Origin: an uncultured Ruminococcus sp.
GTDB taxonomy: Bacteria > Bacillota > Clostridia > Oscillospirales > Ruminococcaceae
NCBI GenBank assembly: GCA_946537565.1
Contig: CAMNFW010000133.1
Location: 1 to 6,118, forward strand
Reading direction: 5' to 3'
DNA length: 6,118 bases
Shown here: in pieces, positions 1 to 4,694 of the stretch
How the letters are laid out: every line of letters begins with the position of its first letter
Numbering within the stretch: the stretch's first letter is position 1
Notes under the pieces: generated by a model
What the model was told of the DNA's origin: nothing
Database searches by the model: none
What the model saw: only the letters and a program-made list of their open reading frames with translations
Position numbers and translations under genes: made by a program

Positions 1-792
1 AGCTTTAAGTCTCTCCTCAAATTCACCTCTGTACTTTGCACCAGCCACAAGTGCGCCCATATCCAGTGAGAACACCTTTCTGTCCTTAAGGCTGTCCGGC
101 ACATCTCCTGCAACTATACGCTGAGCAAGTCCTTCAGCAATTGCAGTTTTTCCGACACCAGGCTCACCGATAAGCACCGGATTGTTTTTAGTTTTACGGG
201 AAAGAATACGGATAACGTTTCTTATCTCGCTGTCTCTTCCGATAACCGGATCCAACTTATTTCTCTTAGCAAGTCCAACCAGCTCCTGACCATACTTAGT
301 GAGAACATCGTAGGTATCTTCCGGATTTTCACTGGTAACACGGGTATTTCCACGCACTGACATAAGAGCGCTGAGGAAGCTGTCCCTGTTGATATTAAAG
401 GTCCTGAACAGCTGACTGACCATACTGTCCTTGCAGTCGATCAGTGAAAGCATGATATGTTCAACGGAAACGAACTCGTCCTTCATATTGTCAGCGATAG
501 TTTCGGCATTGGAAAGAACTCTGTCACCTTCAAGGGAAATGCCGATATTGCTGCTTCTTCCGCTGCCTGTTACCTTTGGCAGAGAAGAGATCTTCTTATC
601 CGTCTCGCTCTCAAAAATGCTGCTGTCGATATTCATTTTCTTAAGCAGCTGAGGTATCAAGCCATTTTCCTGTTTAAGCAGTCCAGCCAGAAGATGAACA
701 GGCTCAATGATCTGATTTGACTGCATAACAGCGATACTCTGGGCTTTCCTTACTGCATCAGCTGATTTCTGTGTAAATCTCTCTGCATTCAT
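1..792 (-). CDS. clpB: ATP-dependent disaggregase ClpB, N-terminal 264 codons (3' part outside window)
   Basis: ClpB is a hexameric cytoplasmic AAA+ chaperone that, with DnaK/DnaJ/GrpE, pulls polypeptides out of aggregates. The visible part holds the N-terminal Clp repeat domain (about residues 1-145, with the typical [10 protein letters not shown] and [11 protein letters not shown] repeats), the short linker, and the start of the first nucleotide-binding domain. Seen there are [11 protein letters not shown] (residues 181-191), the Walker A motif GEPGVGKT (209-216, bases 145-168) and the substrate-pore loop region [14 protein letters not shown] ending at residue 264. Full-length family members are about 860 residues, so roughly two thirds lies beyond position 1; the frame is open to the edge. 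The start at 792 is supported by a TAAGGAGG site seven bases upstream. The long N-domain spacing and the GEFEERLKA context fit ClpB; ClpC is the main alternative, but the N-terminal opening ([10 protein letters not shown]) is ClpB-like. No HrcA (CIRCE) or CtsR operator is visible upstream. Confidence 0.95.
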   Translation of the reverse strand, partial: MNAERFTQKSADAVRKAQSIAVMQSNQIIEPVHLLAGLLKQENGLIPQLLKKMNIDSSIFESETDKKISSLPKVTGSGRSSNIGISLEGDRVLSNAETIADNMKDEFVSVEHIMLSLIDCKDSMVSQLFRTFNINRDSFLSALMSVRGNTRVTSENPEDTYDVLTKYGQELVGLAKRNKLDPVIGRDSEIRNVIRILSRKTKNNPVLIGEPGVGKTAIAEGLAQRIVAGDVPDSLKDRKVFSLDMGALVAGAKYRGEFEERLKA

Positions 793-799
793 AACATAT

Positions 800-807
800 C
801 CTCCTTA
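800..807 (-). promoter_or_regulatory. Ribosome binding site of clpB
   Basis: Reads TAAGGAGG on the minus strand, seven bases before the ATG at 792. This near-perfect Shine-Dalgarno sequence fixes the clpB start. Confidence 0.9.
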
Positions 808-827
808 TTATACTAACTTACTATACT

Positions 828-856
828 ATTATAATATATATAACCGATTGTATACA
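828..856 (-). promoter_or_regulatory. Weak candidate promoter for clpB
   Basis: A perfect TATAAT lies at 833-828 on the minus strand, about 35 bases before the clpB start. The position 17 bases further upstream (856-851) reads TGTATA, matching the TTGACA consensus at only three of six positions. The surrounding DNA is very AT-rich, so a chance TATAAT is quite possible. No CIRCE inverted repeat or CtsR heptad repeat is seen. No terminator separates clpB from the upstream RHH gene, so read-through from that gene is the alternative. Confidence 0.25.
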
Positions 857-864
857 CATCTTAG

Positions 865-1506
865 CTAAACTACATATTTATCCAGCATATTCCGATAGGA
901 TTCTTCAAGCTCCGGCATATGAAGGACAAAGGCATCTCTGTCAGCAAGAAACAGCATCAGCGAACGGTCAAAATCTGAGATATAATCACAGATAGCTTCC
1001 GCAGCTGTTTCCTCGAACATACCCTCAGTGTGATAAAGTCCCCGTGAGAAAGCGCCTCTTCCCAGTGCGGCGGTATAATCATCGTAGCCACGCTCAGCCA
1101 GGCACTTCATTTCCATTTCACACCGGTACTTGAAGAACGAAGTACACTGATCAAGAAGCTGAGAATTCTGGGTGCGAATGCTGACATTGAGCTTTCCGAG
1201 GAATCTGTCCGGCTCTCGTTTAAGCTCCACACGGTAATTAATAGTCGGGTGGTATTTATATTGCAGTGCAGTGCGGAAGGTCAATGCAGAAGCTGTGCGC
1301 TGCTGGAGCTGAAAGCTGCCGTTGATGAGGGCAGTCACCTGGTTGAAGATATCACGCATACGCATTTCCGGAGTAAGGCAGGAGAAATGCTCAGCGAGGA
1401 TCTGATTTATGAGGTTTGAGCGGCTTGTACCGAGCCGGCAGGCTTCCTCATCTACAGCACGGATAACATCGTCCATAAGAACGAGACTGTAAATGCTCTT
1501 CTTCAT
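865..1506 (-). CDS. Ribbon-helix-helix (CopG/Arc-type) N-terminal protein of unknown function, 213 aa
   Basis: The first 43 residues fit a ribbon-helix-helix DNA-binding fold: a short beta strand (IYSLVLM, residues 5-11), helix A (DDVIRAVDEEACRLG), the turn TSRSNL, and helix B ending AEHF. RHH proteins bind DNA as dimers through the paired beta strands, so a transcriptional regulator is likely. The remaining 170 residues (with NYRVELKREPDRFLGKLNVSIRT around 94-116 and an acidic C-terminus) match no family I recognise; they could sense a ligand or mediate oligomerisation. I place the start at 1506 because AAAGGAGG lies eight bases upstream and the RHH motif follows immediately. The upstream ATG at 1581 would run the protein back through the promoter at 1529-1557. 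clpB follows 73 bases downstream on the same strand with no terminator between, so the two may be co-transcribed. The length (213 aa) is much greater than that of a simple CopG-like antitoxin, and no toxin gene is adjacent. Confidence 0.85.
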   Translation of the reverse strand: MKKSIYSLVLMDDVIRAVDEEACRLGTSRSNLINQILAEHFSCLTPEMRMRDIFNQVTALINGSFQLQQRTASALTFRTALQYKYHPTINYRVELKREPDRFLGKLNVSIRTQNSQLLDQCTSFFKYRCEMEMKCLAERGYDDYTAALGRGAFSRGLYHTEGMFEETAAEAICDYISDFDRSLMLFLADRDAFVLHMPELEESYRNMLDKYVV

Positions 1507-1514
1507 ACTTCTCG

Positions 1515-1522
1515 CCTCCTTT
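1515..1522 (-). promoter_or_regulatory. Ribosome binding site of the RHH gene
   Basis: AAAGGAGG on the minus strand, eight bases before the ATG at 1506. It decides the start in favour of 1506 over the upstream in-frame ATG at 1581, which has no comparable site. Confidence 0.85.
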
Positions 1523-1528
1523 ATATAA

Positions 1529-1557
1529 ATCATATCACGTTTTAATGAACTTGTCAA
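1529..1557 (-). promoter_or_regulatory. Sigma-A type promoter of the RHH gene (and perhaps clpB)
   Basis: On the minus strand a perfect TTGACA (1557-1552) is followed by a 17-base spacer and TATGAT (1534-1529), one mismatch from the consensus. Transcription should start around 1522, leaving a leader of under 20 bases that consists mostly of the ribosome binding site. This is the clearest promoter in the window and implies strong basal expression. No obvious operator palindrome overlaps it, although an RHH protein often represses its own promoter. Confidence 0.85.
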
Positions 1558-1634
1558 GCGAATTATTAATATTTCACACAATTTTCACATTGGACAGATT
1601 TTCATATCATTCACATTATATTTCGAGAAGTGAA

Positions 1635-1686
1635 GCTCCCTGTTTATCTGCCTGTTACCGTTCATTTCCCATAAAAAACAGGGAGC
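1635..1686. repeat. Perfect 11-bp inverted repeat with 30-base loop, overlapping a terminator arm
   Basis: GCTCCCTGTTT at 1635-1645 is exactly complementary to AAACAGGGAGC at 1676-1686. The right arm is also the left arm of the hairpin at 1678-1708, so the two structures cannot form at once. Read on the plus strand, the stem is followed after three bases by a run of seven T, which resembles a terminator with a long loop. Read on the minus strand, it would be an antiterminator competing with the terminator upstream of it. Confidence 0.6.
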
Positions 1687-1708
1687 AGCTTTTTTTGCTG
1701 TTCCCTGT
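1672..1708 (-). terminator. Rho-independent terminator (minus strand), distal of two
   Basis: A 12-bp stem (ACAGGGAACAGC at 1708-1697 against GCTGCTCCCTGT at 1689-1678, one A/C mismatch) has a seven-A loop and is followed on the minus strand by a run of T to 1673. No protein gene precedes it on that strand, so it would end either a small RNA starting above 1850 or read-through past the terminator at 1777. On the plus strand the mismatch becomes a G-U pair, but no T-run follows. Confidence 0.65.
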
Positions 1709-1776
1709 GGTCACACACTATACTTTCACTTAAAAAGCCTCAATACGACTGCTCTCGCCCTCAGGCTGAAAAAAGC

Positions 1777-1802
1777 AAAAAAATGCTTCCCTTTCGGGAA
1801 GC
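1777..1802 (-). terminator. Rho-independent terminator with GAAA tetraloop (minus strand)
   Basis: On the minus strand a perfect 7-bp stem GCTTCCC / GGGAAGC (1802-1796 and 1791-1785) closes a GAAA tetraloop. One A follows, then seven T (1783-1777), and a further T-run lies a few bases on. The GNRA-type loop and U-tract appear only on this strand; the plus strand gives a TTTC loop and no U-tract. It is the 3' end of the candidate small RNA at 1777-1850. Confidence 0.75.
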
Positions 1803-1850
1803 GATTCGATCCATACGGTAATACCGTTTAGCACTGAGGACCGAGCCATA
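1777..1850 (-). ncRNA. Candidate small structured RNA of unknown family
   Basis: Upstream of the tetraloop terminator, the minus strand forms a 7-bp stem, TCGGTCC (1844-1838) with GGATCGA (1812-1806). It encloses a 5-bp hairpin ACGGT / ACCGT (1827-1823 and 1819-1815). The outer stem contains a G-U pair on the minus strand that becomes an A/C mismatch on the plus strand, so the structure favours a minus-strand RNA. The region also contains a 40-codon ORF starting at 1848 (MARSSVLNGI...), but it has no ribosome binding site and runs through the terminator, so I do not call it a gene. No convincing promoter is visible, and the 5' end is a guess set just outside the outer stem. It could equally be a dispersed repeat carrying a terminator. 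I do not recognise a known riboswitch or housekeeping RNA. Confidence 0.45.
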
Positions 1851-2257
1851 GATAAATAGTTAAAATAAGTTATTGAGAATAGAAAACATGAAAAAATTAC
1901 AAATGAAAGGGATTAGTTTTATTTATGAACTAATTCTATTTCTATGGCGTGCACTTGAATTCATATTCAATATCAAGCACATGAGAGGGGAGGGTACTTG
2001 ATATTGAATACCAATAAACTTCAATTGCTGTTAATATTATATTGCAAAAGCGAAAAATTGACAATATATATTAGTACACAAAAATATAAAAAAGTGTACT
2101 TTTGAACAGATTTTCAGAAATTTTATTGTTAATTTATTATGTATTTGTTCTATTTATTTCTTTATTAATATTTAATTAATACAAATTCAGCCGTTTTGCA
2201 CAATAATATTATTACAAATAGTGAAAATTAATTATACTCACTTAAAACAATAAAAGT
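1850..2257. other. AT-rich intergenic region without a supported gene
   Basis: About 400 bases of very AT-rich DNA without a convincing ORF on either strand. It contains a 7-bp inverted repeat ATTAGTT / AACTAAT (1912-1918 and 1928-1934), the longer inverted repeat at 1964-2010, and a 7-bp inverted repeat AGTACAC / GTGTACT (2073-2079 and 2094-2100). A plus-strand TTGACA at 2058-2063 has no good -10 at the usual spacing and no gene downstream. I see no insertion sequence, tRNA or CRISPR repeat here. Confidence 0.7.
1964..2010. repeat. Perfect 14-bp inverted repeat with 19-base purine-rich loop
   Basis: TATTCAATATCAAG at 1964-1977 is exactly complementary to CTTGATATTGAATA at 1997-2010. The loop carries a GAGAGGGGAGGG stretch. 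The left arm can alternatively pair with TTGAAT at 1955-1960 to form a small 6-bp hairpin with a 4-base loop. There is no T-run next to it, so it is not a standard terminator. It may be a protein-binding palindrome, an RNA hairpin or the remnant of a small mobile element. Confidence 0.65.
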
Positions 2258-2288
2258 AAAAAACTGCCGCCCAATATGAACAGCAGTT
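2258..2288 (-). terminator. Rho-independent terminator of the beta-helix lipoprotein gene
   Basis: Seven bases after the stop codon at 2296, the minus strand forms an 8-bp stem, AACTGCTG (2288-2281) with CGGCAGTT (2269-2262), one U-G pair and an 11-base loop. A run of six T follows, ending at 2258. The placement and U-tract are typical of an intrinsic terminator, and it closes the transcription unit coming from 5482. Confidence 0.85.
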
Positions 2289-2295
2289 TCATCAT

Positions 2296-3750
2296 TTATG
2301 AAATTACAAACAGATTCTGTCCGTCTTCAACAGTGAACTCTTCCGAGGGATTTCCGTCAACATAAGCTGTGAATGCCGCTCCGGCAGTGATATCCGGTGA
2401 CAGCATCAGCAGACATTTGAAATTATTTTGAGGTGCAAAGCTTGCATACTCCGTTCCGTTAAGCACAAAACCAACTTGTGTTCCGGCTGCACAGCCGCTG
2501 TCATAGTTCACAACAATATAAGGATTCGAGAATGTGGTCGGCGGCGATACCTTATTTCCTGCCGCATACACCTCACCGCCTGTGTAATTGAAAGCGCCGT
2601 AAGCATAGATCGAGCATTTCTCTTCCTTAGTACCGCCGGAAACGATAGTCTTTCCGCCGTTGATATTCACAGTGCCCTTGGACTTGATACCATTTGTTCC
2701 GCCCTTTATAGTCAGCTCACCGTCGTTGATCGTTATGTCATCATGAGCGAAGATGCCGGATTTTATGGAGTTTATCGTATACACTCCTCCCTCAATTATT
2801 ACATCATCATCACTGGCGATGCCATGTGCATTTCCGGAATTTATCTCAAGGCTGCCTGAGCCTTTGATCCTGAGAGTATCATTTGAGAAGATAACTCCGT
2901 CATTGATCTTGTCGCTTCCACCGTCGCTGAGATAGTTCACACTTCCGTCAGCCAGTTCAATATTGCATTTTTTCGCCTCATATACAAGTATTGCAGGACC
3001 TGTCGAGCAGGAAATATCCACTCCGTCAAGAACAAGCTTTACCTTGTCCTCGGTGGCTGTACTAACATAGATCTGTCCGTCCGCAAGACTGCCTGTGAAA
3101 TGATAGTCTCCGCCGGCTGAAACTACGATCTGACTGCCGTTAACAGTTACATTATCTCCGGTGTATGAAAGTGAACTCAGGTCGATCTCAGCGGTATATT
3201 CTGATGCCGGTGTTTCCTCAGCAGGCTGAGTTGCAGCAGCGGTGGTCACAGTCTGGGAATCACCGCTGGCAGCAGTAGTTTTCGCCGTAGTTTTAGCAGT
3301 AGTTTTAGCAGTTGTATTTACGGCAGTTTTAGCTGTAGTGACTGCCGGAGTGCCTGCATTTCCGGAGTTGCCGGAAGAACCGGTCTTTTCACTGGCTGAA
3401 GTATCAGATTTATTTCCTGAGCCTGTAGATTTTTTTGCAGTTGTAGTTGAAGCGGCATTTTTTGCATTTGCAGCGGCGGTAGTAGTTTCTGCTTTATCTG
3501 CCTTATCGGTTTTGTCAGATTTACCGGAAGACTTTTTAGCTGTAGTCACAGCTGCTTTTGTGCTGTCAGTGTTTTCATCATCATCTTCGCTGTCATTGTT
3601 TTCATCTTCTGAATCTTCCAGCTCACCGGCTGATACAGATATTGCCTCTTCTTCTGATATCTCGATATTATTATCTGACTGTCCGCAGGAAACCGCTGCC
3701 GCAGCCATTACAAGCGCTGAAATTGAAGCTAATATTCTTTTACTGTTCAT
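2296..3750 (-). CDS. Cthe_2159-type (former DUF4353) carbohydrate-binding beta-helix lipoprotein, 484 aa
   Basis: Predicted surface lipoprotein. The N-terminus is basic (NSKR), then hydrophobic to about residue 20, and ends in the lipobox AVSC with Cys22 as the likely lipidated residue. Residues 40-63 are strongly acidic. Residues about 66-180 form a low-complexity linker of Thr, Ala, Lys, Ser and Gly with TTAK repeats, probably extended and possibly O-glycosylated. From about 190 to the end lies a repetitive beta-helix domain with short strands such as GQIYVSTATEDKVKLVLDGV, GVIFSNDTLRIKGSG, GIASDDDVIIEGG, GIFAHDDITINDG and GIKSKGTVNINGG. This pattern matches the Cthe_2159 family; its namesake from Clostridium thermocellum binds cellulose-like and polygalacturonate polymers and adopts a beta-helix fold. 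AAAGGAG lies seven bases before the ATG. It sits 191 bases downstream of the DUF4956 and VTC genes on the same strand, an arrangement I recognise from related Firmicutes. No catalytic motif is apparent, so binding rather than hydrolysis is the safer call. Confidence 0.88.
   Translation of the reverse strand: MNSKRILASISALVMAAAAVSCGQSDNNIEISEEEAISVSAGELEDSEDENNDSEDDDENTDSTKAAVTTAKKSSGKSDKTDKADKAETTTAAANAKNAASTTTAKKSTGSGNKSDTSASEKTGSSGNSGNAGTPAVTTAKTAVNTTAKTTAKTTAKTTAASGDSQTVTTAAATQPAEETPASEYTAEIDLSSLSYTGDNVTVNGSQIVVSAGGDYHFTGSLADGQIYVSTATEDKVKLVLDGVDISCSTGPAILVYEAKKCNIELADGSVNYLSDGGSDKINDGVIFSNDTLRIKGSGSLEINSGNAHGIASDDDVIIEGGVYTINSIKSGIFAHDDITINDGELTIKGGTNGIKSKGTVNINGGKTIVSGGTKEEKCSIYAYGAFNYTGGEVYAAGNKVSPPTTFSNPYIVVNYDSGCAAGTQVGFVLNGTEYASFAPQNNFKCLLMLSPDITAGAAFTAYVDGNPSEEFTVEDGQNLFVIS
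3271..3315 (-). repeat. Tandem 12-bp coding repeat (TTAK units)
   Basis: Codons 146-160 of the lipoprotein encode nearly four successive TTAK units. At the DNA level this is a 12-bp tandem repeat resembling GTAGTTTTAGCA on the plus strand, with some drift. It lies in the extended linker and could change length by slippage without shifting the frame. Confidence 0.75.
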
Positions 3751-3767
3751 AGTGATTCTCCTTTATA

Positions 3768-3786
3768 CTTAAGATTTTATCTTAAG
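3768..3786. repeat. 8-bp inverted repeat CTTAAGAT / ATCTTAAG next to the ribosome binding site
   Basis: CTTAAGAT at 3768-3775 and ATCTTAAG at 3779-3786 flank a 3-base spacer, four bases upstream of the lipoprotein's AAAGGAG. It contains two CTTAAG hexamers; a third lies at 3931-3936. It resembles the TTAAGA elements in the promoter upstream of the polymerase gene, so it may be a regulator site rather than an RNA hairpin. TATAAA at 3767-3762 could serve as a -10, but no good -35 is seen. Confidence 0.45.
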
Positions 3787-3787
3787 A

Positions 3788-3831
3788 GATATGAACCGAT
3801 ACCCGGCGGTTTCCGGATACCCGTCCATATC
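3788..3831 (-). promoter_or_regulatory. Structured 5' leader element upstream of the lipoprotein gene
   Basis: On the minus strand an outer stem GATATG / CATATC (3831-3826 and 3793-3788) encloses an inner 9-bp hairpin, GGTATCCGG with CCGGGTATC, around an AAACCG loop. The inner stem includes two G-U pairs that become A/C mismatches on the plus strand, so the fold favours the mRNA of the downstream gene. The sequence CGGGTATC also occurs twice as a direct repeat. The outer-stem strand can alternatively pair with CCATAT at 3841-3836. I do not recognise a known riboswitch class. Confidence 0.4.
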
Positions 3832-3844
3832 CCCTATATGGAAA

Positions 3845-3872
3845 TTGTCAGATCCGCCTAAAGATCTGACAA
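3845..3872 (-). repeat. 10-bp inverted repeat, weak terminator or operator after the DUF4956 gene
   Basis: TTGTCAGATC and GATCTGACAA form a perfect 10-bp stem with an 8-base loop, extendable by a GGA/TCC step across a 2x2 internal loop. On the minus strand only three T follow, so as a terminator it would be weak. It may allow partial read-through into the lipoprotein gene, stabilise the upstream mRNA end, or be a palindromic operator. Confidence 0.5.
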
Positions 3873-3941
3873 AATCCAGAGGGAAAAATATATTGAAAGG
3901 GAGAGGAAAAATGCGTTCTGCGGGGTGATACTTAAGCTTTA

Positions 3942-4694
3942 TCAGCTCTCGTAGATCTTGTCTTCATACTTGAAGAACACGAGATTGATAGTCATATTGC
4001 CGTTAAGGGCACGAAGCTCGTCGATGAATTTTTTCTGGTCGATATCTTCGTTAACATCAACTGCATAGATCAGCTCAAACAGTGTGCCGAAGTTTGTGGT
4101 CTTAACTCTTCTGAGCTTGTGGAAGTTTGTATACTTATTGAGAACGGGTTCAAATACGCCCTGATAGTCGAGGTTTTCGGGAATAGTGATCTTAAGTGTC
4201 ATGTGTCTTGCCTTGGAGCCGCCGAAGTTGATCTCGCTGAGTACGATCATTACTATTGCAAGGATAATGAAGAATACTACTGCAAAGCCGATATATCCGA
4301 TTCCGCAGGCAACACCGGCTGCCATTGCAAAGAAGATATATGCTATATCCTTCGGATCTCCGGCAACGCTTCTGAATCGTACAAGAGTGAATGCTCCTGC
4401 CAGGCTAAGCGCACCGGCTGTGGTATTGATAAGGAGAAGTATCAGTGAAACTATGGTGGGCAGCATGATCATTGTCATGACATAGCTCTGGGAATAGCCT
4501 TCTTTTCTGTGGGTGAATATGTAGATCAGGCTGATGAGGAAGCCTATCACTATCGCTGCGCCGACACACAGGAAAAACTCGCCGGCTGTGATCTCTGAGA
4601 TGGTCGCTGTTGAGGAAGAATCTGCGAAAATATCGCTGTTCTCTGAGTATTTTGATAATACATTTCCAAAAAATCCATTGCTAAACATAATCAT
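3942..4694 (-). CDS. DUF4956 integral membrane protein, 250 aa
   Basis: Polytopic membrane protein of the DUF4956 family, function not established. Hydrophobic segments lie at about residues 40-61, 71-91 and 135-155, with shorter ones around 94-104 and 118-134. The family hallmark FTLVRFRSVAGDPKDIAYIF begins at residue 102 and is followed by the glycine-rich FAMAAGVACGIGY. The C-terminal 90 residues are soluble and probably cytoplasmic, with an alternating strand/helix pattern. The first ATG (4694) overlaps the polymerase stop codon as ATGA, but AGGAG (4702-4698) is only three bases from it. The second ATG at 4688 sits nine bases from the AGGAG, so it may be the true start and would give 248 aa. 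Either way the gene is translationally coupled to the polymerase. DUF4956 genes often sit beside VTC-domain genes; by analogy with fungal VTC complexes, where transmembrane subunits accompany the polymerase, it could anchor the enzyme or pass its product. That role is inference. Confidence 0.92.
   Translation of the reverse strand: MIMFSNGFFGNVLSKYSENSDIFADSSSTATISEITAGEFFLCVGAAIVIGFLISLIYIFTHRKEGYSQSYVMTMIMLPTIVSLILLLINTTAGALSLAGAFTLVRFRSVAGDPKDIAYIFFAMAAGVACGIGYIGFAVVFFIILAIVMIVLSEINFGGSKARHMTLKITIPENLDYQGVFEPVLNKYTNFHKLRRVKTTNFGTLFELIYAVDVNEDIDQKKFIDELRALNGNMTINLVFFKYEDKIYES

Noticed and set aside
793..864. Possible CIRCE or CtsR operator before clpB
   Set aside because: Neither the TTAGCACTC/GAGTGCTAA inverted repeat nor the GGTCAAA heptad repeat is present.
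865..1506. Toxin-antitoxin antitoxin reading of the RHH gene
   Set aside because: The protein is far longer than typical RHH antitoxins and the neighbouring gene is clpB, not a small toxin.
865..1581. Longer version of the RHH protein starting at 1581
   Set aside because: The extra 25 codons cover the near-consensus promoter at 1529-1557 and the AGGAGG site, and the RHH motif begins right after the Met at 1506.
1545..1733. 62-codon plus-strand ORF
   Set aside because: It crosses the RHH promoter's -35 and the hairpins at 1635-1708, lacks a ribosome binding site and shows no recognisable protein features.
1728..1848. 40-codon minus-strand ORF beginning MARSSVLNGI and ending SSRIEAF
   Set aside because: No ribosome binding site precedes it, and it runs straight through a tetraloop terminator and its U-tract. 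The RNA-structure reading explains the sequence better, though a genome search for the peptide would settle it.
1858..1869. AGTTAAAATAAG on the plus strand, the same 12-mer as in the Streptococcus pyogenes tracrRNA
   Set aside because: The rest of the tracrRNA structure is missing, there is no CRISPR repeat or cas gene in the window, and the sequence is simple AT-rich DNA in which such a match can arise by chance.
2058..2086. Plus-strand promoter with TTGACA at 2058-2063
   Set aside because: At 17-base spacing the -10 would be AAAATA, and no gene or terminator lies downstream on that strand.
3242..3772. 176-codon plus-strand ORF, Val/Ala/Leu-rich
   Set aside because: It is the antisense shadow of the low-complexity Thr/Ala/Lys linker and acidic block of the lipoprotein gene, and has no start signals of its own.
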